Origin: Strongylocentrotus droebachiensis
Lineage: Eukaryota; Echinodermata; Echinoidea; Camarodonta; Strongylocentrotidae
Length of the DNA stretch: 64,000 bases
Assembly: GCA_035222895.1 (NCBI GenBank)
Contig: JAVYIG010000864.1
Location: forward strand, 177,001-241,000
Direction of reading: 5' to 3'
The notes below the pieces were generated by a model, which was given only the letters and a program-made list of their open reading frames with translations, did no database searches and was not told where the DNA came from. Positions within the stretch are counted from its first letter, which is position 1, and each line of letters starts with the position of its first letter. A program made the translations under genes and the position numbers. Positions 48,001 to 54,000 of this stretch are shown here, piece after piece.

Positions 48001-51000
48001 TCGACAATTAATGGGAATATTGATGGCAAGTTATACCATGACTACTTTAAATGCTCTTTCAGATATGAAGAGGTAGACCGTGGCGGTTTGTATTAATGTG
48101 TGAATGTATGGCAACTACGCGCAACAGAGGTTCTATGACTTTCTCAGTTCTTCACGTCTTCTGTGGATGTTTCATAAAGCTGTTCGTAAAGTTACGCATG
48201 ACTTTACGAACGACTTGTATATGAAGTGCCAGATAGGATGCCCAAAGTTTTTTTCTGATATTTTTAATAACCTCAATTAAATTATGGCAACAAATATACT
48301 TTGCAGTACAAATGTTTGTTATCATAAGAATGTTAATCTACATCTGCACAGTTCAACTTTAGTTGATGTATTTAATAATGATTGAGCATCCCATTTGGCT
48401 TTTCATATGCAAGTCGTTCGTAAAGTCATGCGTAACTTTACGAACAGCTTTATGAAACACCCCCCTGGTCACACGAACTTGCAGAATGGTCTGGTTTAAT
48501 AATAATAATAATAATAACATTGAATATTTATATAGCGCACATATCCACCCTGCAAGGTGCTCAAAGCGCTCCAATATTACCCCGGCTCTGCTAGGCTACC
48601 GATTTCGGTGCTCACAACATTCAAGTTCAAGGAATTCCTAACTACCGGTATCCATTTACTTCACGTTGGTGGAGTATGGTAAATGTAGATCAATGTCTTG
48701 CCAAAGGACATTAGTGCCGCGGCGGGATTCGAACCGTGGACCTTGTGATCGACAGTCCTGCGACGTATCGACTCGTCCATGACACCTCTGATATTTTTGT
48801 GAACAAAAAAAATACCGTATTTGTCTATATTTACCGACACTTTTTTACGTTTTTAACTTGTTTATAATACGAGATAAATAATTACAAGGGAGTTCAGAAG
48901 AAGGCCACCGATCGACACTTCGTCATTGTCTGATCATATTGTAAACAGATAGCCTTATCTCTAGGACAATCATTGAAAACGTTTTGAATATTTGCATTCA
49001 GTTTACCCGACCTTTCGTGAATAATGGGGCATGTTTTCACAAAATATCGTTTAGCCCGACGTGAAGCACCCGACCTTTTGTGAATATAGGGATACTTTTT
49101 ACAAAAGGGCGTGTAACCCGACAAACCGACTAGATGCGAAGATCCGATTGAACAAAATAAGCCTAGTACGCGTATCTAACTTTACGTCATCATTAAGAGA
49201 AAGAAACAAACGCCGCTGGTTACCGCTTCATATCTAAACGAATCACTTACCCTAGGGGTGGTTGCAGGTAGGGGGAGTTTCATTAAATTATTAGAGAAAG
49301 AAGACAATTCGTTGTCCGTTCTCGACTCTTAATCCTTGTCTAAATTCATTTTTTTTTTTACGTTTCATTAAATTATTAGAGAAAGAAGACAATTCGTTGT
49401 CCGTTCTCGACTCTTAATCCTTGTCTGAATGCAGTTCCCCTCCCCCGCGAAGCTGGGAAGCTTTGATGTTACATTAAATTATTAGAGAAAGAATACGATT
49501 CGTTGTACCGTTCTCGACTCTTAATCCTTTTTTTTTAACGTCTTCTTCCTTTCTTCTTTCTCTCTTTTTTTTTTTTGGGGGGGGGGGGGGGGCGACCGCC
49601 CCTATCGCCCCCTGGCTATGCGCCTATGCCTTTTGCAGTAAAGAATACAAACGACTAATATGTGTGTCTCTTTGTACTTGAAGAACGGAATATATGATGC
49701 TAATGTGAAAGAAGTTGCTGAAGAAGTTTTTACAATAACCCAGAACTATGAGGAAATTGAAGATGAAGACATTGGCTTACTGTATGAGATCCTGCAGCTC
49801 ATAAGGGACCTGAATCCTGATGCAAATGTGAGTTAATGGGTCATTTCCCTTCCTCTTACGTATCTTATTTCATAGAAACAAATCATTTTACCTAAAGAAG
49901 GAGAATGAGCATGTTCAAACACATCTGTATTCCTAAGTGTGGGAGAGAAAGTCTTCAATATTATTATCGAAAACCATGCAATGAAAGATGAATGATAAAT
50001 GTTATGGTATACTTTATATTAGTATAAGTAGAGTCGCAATGGCTTAGTGGTAAAACAGTGGTTTCTTAACCAGGAGGTCCGGGGTTCGAAACCCAGATGA
50101 TGTGCTAGTGCCCATTGTTTGATGGGGCTTTCACATATAAACTCCGGCGCCCGTACGGCGAGTAAAATCAGACATTTCGGGAATGTTTGGCCCGTGGCCG
50201 GCTGGCTCCAGTACAGTTCCCACGGGCACCGAGACATTTCACCAGCCGTACGGGTGCCGTGGTGCTGAGTTGGCTAATCCCAGTTCTCCCGGCGTTTTCA
50301 CCAGACTGTTAGGCAGTAGAGAGCCCGTTAAGCACCCGTGGGGCACCGTACGGGTCCCATGCGGGTCCAGACGGTGCCCGGACGGGCCCCTCACAATTTT
50401 TTCTGTCAATTCTCAATGGAGGCGCGGATGTCAGATGACACGAAGTTCAGTGCACCGCACGGCACCAAGCCGGGCGCCTTGAGGATCCCGCCCGGGACCC
50501 GGGAGCCATTTGGTGCACTTTTTCATCGGAAGGAACCCGTTAGCTTACCGCCTAGCACCCGGCCGGCACCTAGCCGGCACCTGGCCGGCATCTGGCCGGC
50601 ACACTTACGGGCGCCTTGCGTTTTCACTAGACCAAGTTTCACCGGGAAGCTCCAGGACGCCGCAGAATATGTGACCACACATGCCGTAGAAATGAAAATC
50701 CCGAAGGGTCCCGTACGTTTTCTAAAATCCACCACAGTCCGCCGGGTAGGAAATATCTTACGGGGCACGTTGTATATGTGACCTAGGCATAAGGCATTAT
50801 TAAATCATTATTATGCGTAGGTCACATATACACCGGGCCCCGTACGATTTTCACTACCCGGCGACTTGCCGTGATTTTTAGAGACCGGTACGGGACCCCT
50901 CCGATGTTCATTTCTACGGCAATTGTGGTCACATTTTCTGCCGCGCCCGGTAGGTGCCAGGTAAAAATTGGTCGAGTGAAAAATGCAAAGCGCCCGTAAG

Positions 51001-54000
51001 GGTGCCGGTCGGGTTCCGGCCGAGTGCCAGAAGGTAAGCTTGAGAATTGACAAAAAAAGAAGTCCGGGTATCGTTCGGAGCCCGCACGGTACCCGTACGA
51101 TGCCCCACGTACCCTCTACAGGCTCTTTACGGCCTAACGGTCAGATGAAAACGCCGGAAGAATTGGGAGCAGCCAACTCAACGCCACGGCTCCCGTACGG
51201 CTCGTGAAAAATGTCCCGGCACCCGTAGGAACTGTACGGGAGCCGACCGGGAACAAAACTTCCCAAAATGTCTGTTTTTACTCGCCGTACGAGCCCCCGG
51301 GTGTATAATTATGTGAAAGCTCCATTACCAAGACCCTGGTTGCATACTTATAATCATACAGATCTTTTATAGCAGTCAGGTAAAAAAACAATATATAAAA
51401 ACTAATTTATAGTAAAGGGTTTGAAATAAGAAGCTCAACGTTTTCTCAGAACCCTGCACATTCGTGTCTCCTATTACGGTTTGTGATGTTTTGACGTGGC
51501 GTTAAGGAACGCAGAAAGTCTAATCTCTTTTGTTGTGTAATGACATTGACCTTGTCTTTCATAGGTAACCGGTCTTATAGTTGGAATAGTTAACAACGTG
51601 ATGTTTGTCTACGAGGATGTGCTAGCCTCTGCCCAAGAGAATGGAAATTATACTGCCCTCATCATCCAGGTCTTGGAATCTCAGTTGAATACCGTCGTCG
51701 TTGGTAACAGCATGCTTGACGCACCTTACCCCAAAATAGCAGTTCAGGTAAACTACACTGTAGACCTCAAGTCTCACAATTCATTACATTCTTTCTGCCC
51801 ATATTTACTTTTATGAATTCTGTAGATACATATATAACAGTTCAGGTAAACTAGACCTTAATGCCTAGGTCAAATTTCCCGCCGCGGCCGTGCGGTCTAA
51901 AATATCAACGGCCAACAGCAATTATAGGAAAACGCGAGGCGAATGGTAGCCTTGCGTTTTTTATATACTCCATGGGAGAAGCGGTAGCATAGGTCTGGCC
52001 GCACGGTCGCCGTATGGCCCCCTTTTGGCCGCCTTGCGGCTACCTTGCGGCTACCTTGCGGCTACCTTGCGTCTGCCTTGGTATTTTTCAAAAAGCTACG
52101 ACCACCGCTGGGAAGCCCTAAGGCAACCGTGCGTCATAATTTTAAGGCCGAACGGTAGTCGCAGATTTTCAGTCTCCACAAAATTCAAAATACGCCGTGC
52201 GGCTACCCTACATAATGTGACCGCTACCGTATGTGAACGTGGAAATGCTGCGGCGGTCCTTTAATTGATATTGGCCGTAGATATTTTAGACCCCACGGCC
52301 GCCACGGGAAATGTGACCTAGGCATAACTCTCAAAAACAGGGGCGGCGCTTTCTTTTCATGACCGGGGGGGGGGGGGGGGGTGAAATGCGAGGGACGGTG
52401 GAGCAGTGACGTAATGAGCAAAAACGTTGGGGGGGGGGGGGGGAGTGCAGAAAAATGCGTAAATTGGCACTTTTCGTGCGACAAAGTCCGGCCCGAGAAT
52501 TGCAAAAAAGGGGTGTATTTGACTTTTCACCCGGAGATTTCTTCAAAATTATTCCGAATTTAGGGGGGTACATTGAGCATTTTTCCGTATTTAGGGGGGT
52601 CTCCAAGGCAGAAAAAGCCCGCAAAAAGCCCGCGAAAGGGGGGTTCGAAAATGTTGGCAGTCCTCAGATAGGGGGTGCTTTCAAAAAGAGGGAACGAGCA
52701 TATGCGTAACCTAAATAACACTGAGTGGGGGGGGGGGGGCAGGGGCAAACCCCAACTCTTCACTTTTCTCGGTATTTACTTGTACATTTTGAAGGATATT
52801 ATGCGAGGGAGCGTATGTTGAGGTCTTAAAGTGTAAAATGGTCTTAAAGTGTAACACGGTACCTAAGCTCCTGAAAAAATATGCATTTTTATTTGTCTAA
52901 ACGCTTCACTCTTGGGCCCTCAAGAGCATAAAAGTGTTGCAGTCTTTAGTCAGTATTTGCCATACATTTTTTGGCACTTTTTCAAATTTTGAGGGTGGGG
53001 AGGGGGATCTGCGCCCCTGCTTACAAATGTGTACATAATATTTCTGCCCACGTTTACCGATGTGTAAAAGTTTGTAGATGCATGCATTCAAGTACACAGT
53101 GAAACATGAGTTGTGCAATTATCTTCCTTCTCTAATCAGACGTGCTCAGTTTGAGAGTGCTTTAAATGAATGACCTGTTGTGTGGGCTGCGGGAGGCGCG
53201 CTTGCGGATTTGAATTTCTTGTATTTGTTTGTTTAAAAAAAGGAAGAAACACCTCCAAAAACGTATCTTATTTCAAAACGCGTGAATGTGTGTGTATATT
53301 ATGATTATGTGAAAATCTGGTGCATTGTTCTTAATGTGTACTCAATGTTTAAAGCAACAATATGGAGTATTGAGATAATTGCATAATCATAACTGCATAC
53401 ACTTTAATACCTGTAGGTGCTTGACTTACCTTTGGATACTGCTGGAGACGGCATAGTGGTCACCATGTTAAGTATGGACACCGGTTCCTTGAGCAACAGT
53501 GACATCGTGGTAGAAACACACCAAGATACACCTACTGATTCTTACCCAACGGACACCTTTGCCAGGGTTGTTGTACCCATCGAGGTAGCCCAAGTTTTCA
53601 CTACTCTAGAGGTCACGGAAGGTCCATCAAGTTCTAACAACACTACCAGCGGAGATAACCTCGGCACAACTACCGCTTCAGGAGTGTCAAGTGGTCCTGG
53701 GGATACGACGGGTGCAAGCGCTATTGAGTCTCTCAGGGTTGCTTTCATTGTGTATGCCAATGATGCCATGTTTCCTTCACCAAGTCTTGCTCTACTCAAC
53801 CGGGAGATTGATACACCAGTGGTGTCCTTAACAATCGGCGGGCAGAAGATAGAGAATCTCATGGAGCGTGTCAATATCACTTTCTATAGATTAAAGGTAA
53901 GCATGATATGAGGTGCACTGAAGAGTTGTATGACAAATGCTCCGGTGACAAATGCTCTGATGTCAATATCCCATTATTAACAAAATGTGTAACTTTGGTC

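Noticed and set aside
50031-50105. Functional tRNA gene
   Set aside because: A and B boxes are present, but the arms do not form a good cloverleaf and the sequence continues into a SINE body shared with 5517-5663.
50338-50781. 147-codon plus-strand frame
   Set aside because: Lies within one arm of the GC-rich fold-back; GC-rich DNA keeps frames open by chance and the inverted arm does not preserve the protein.
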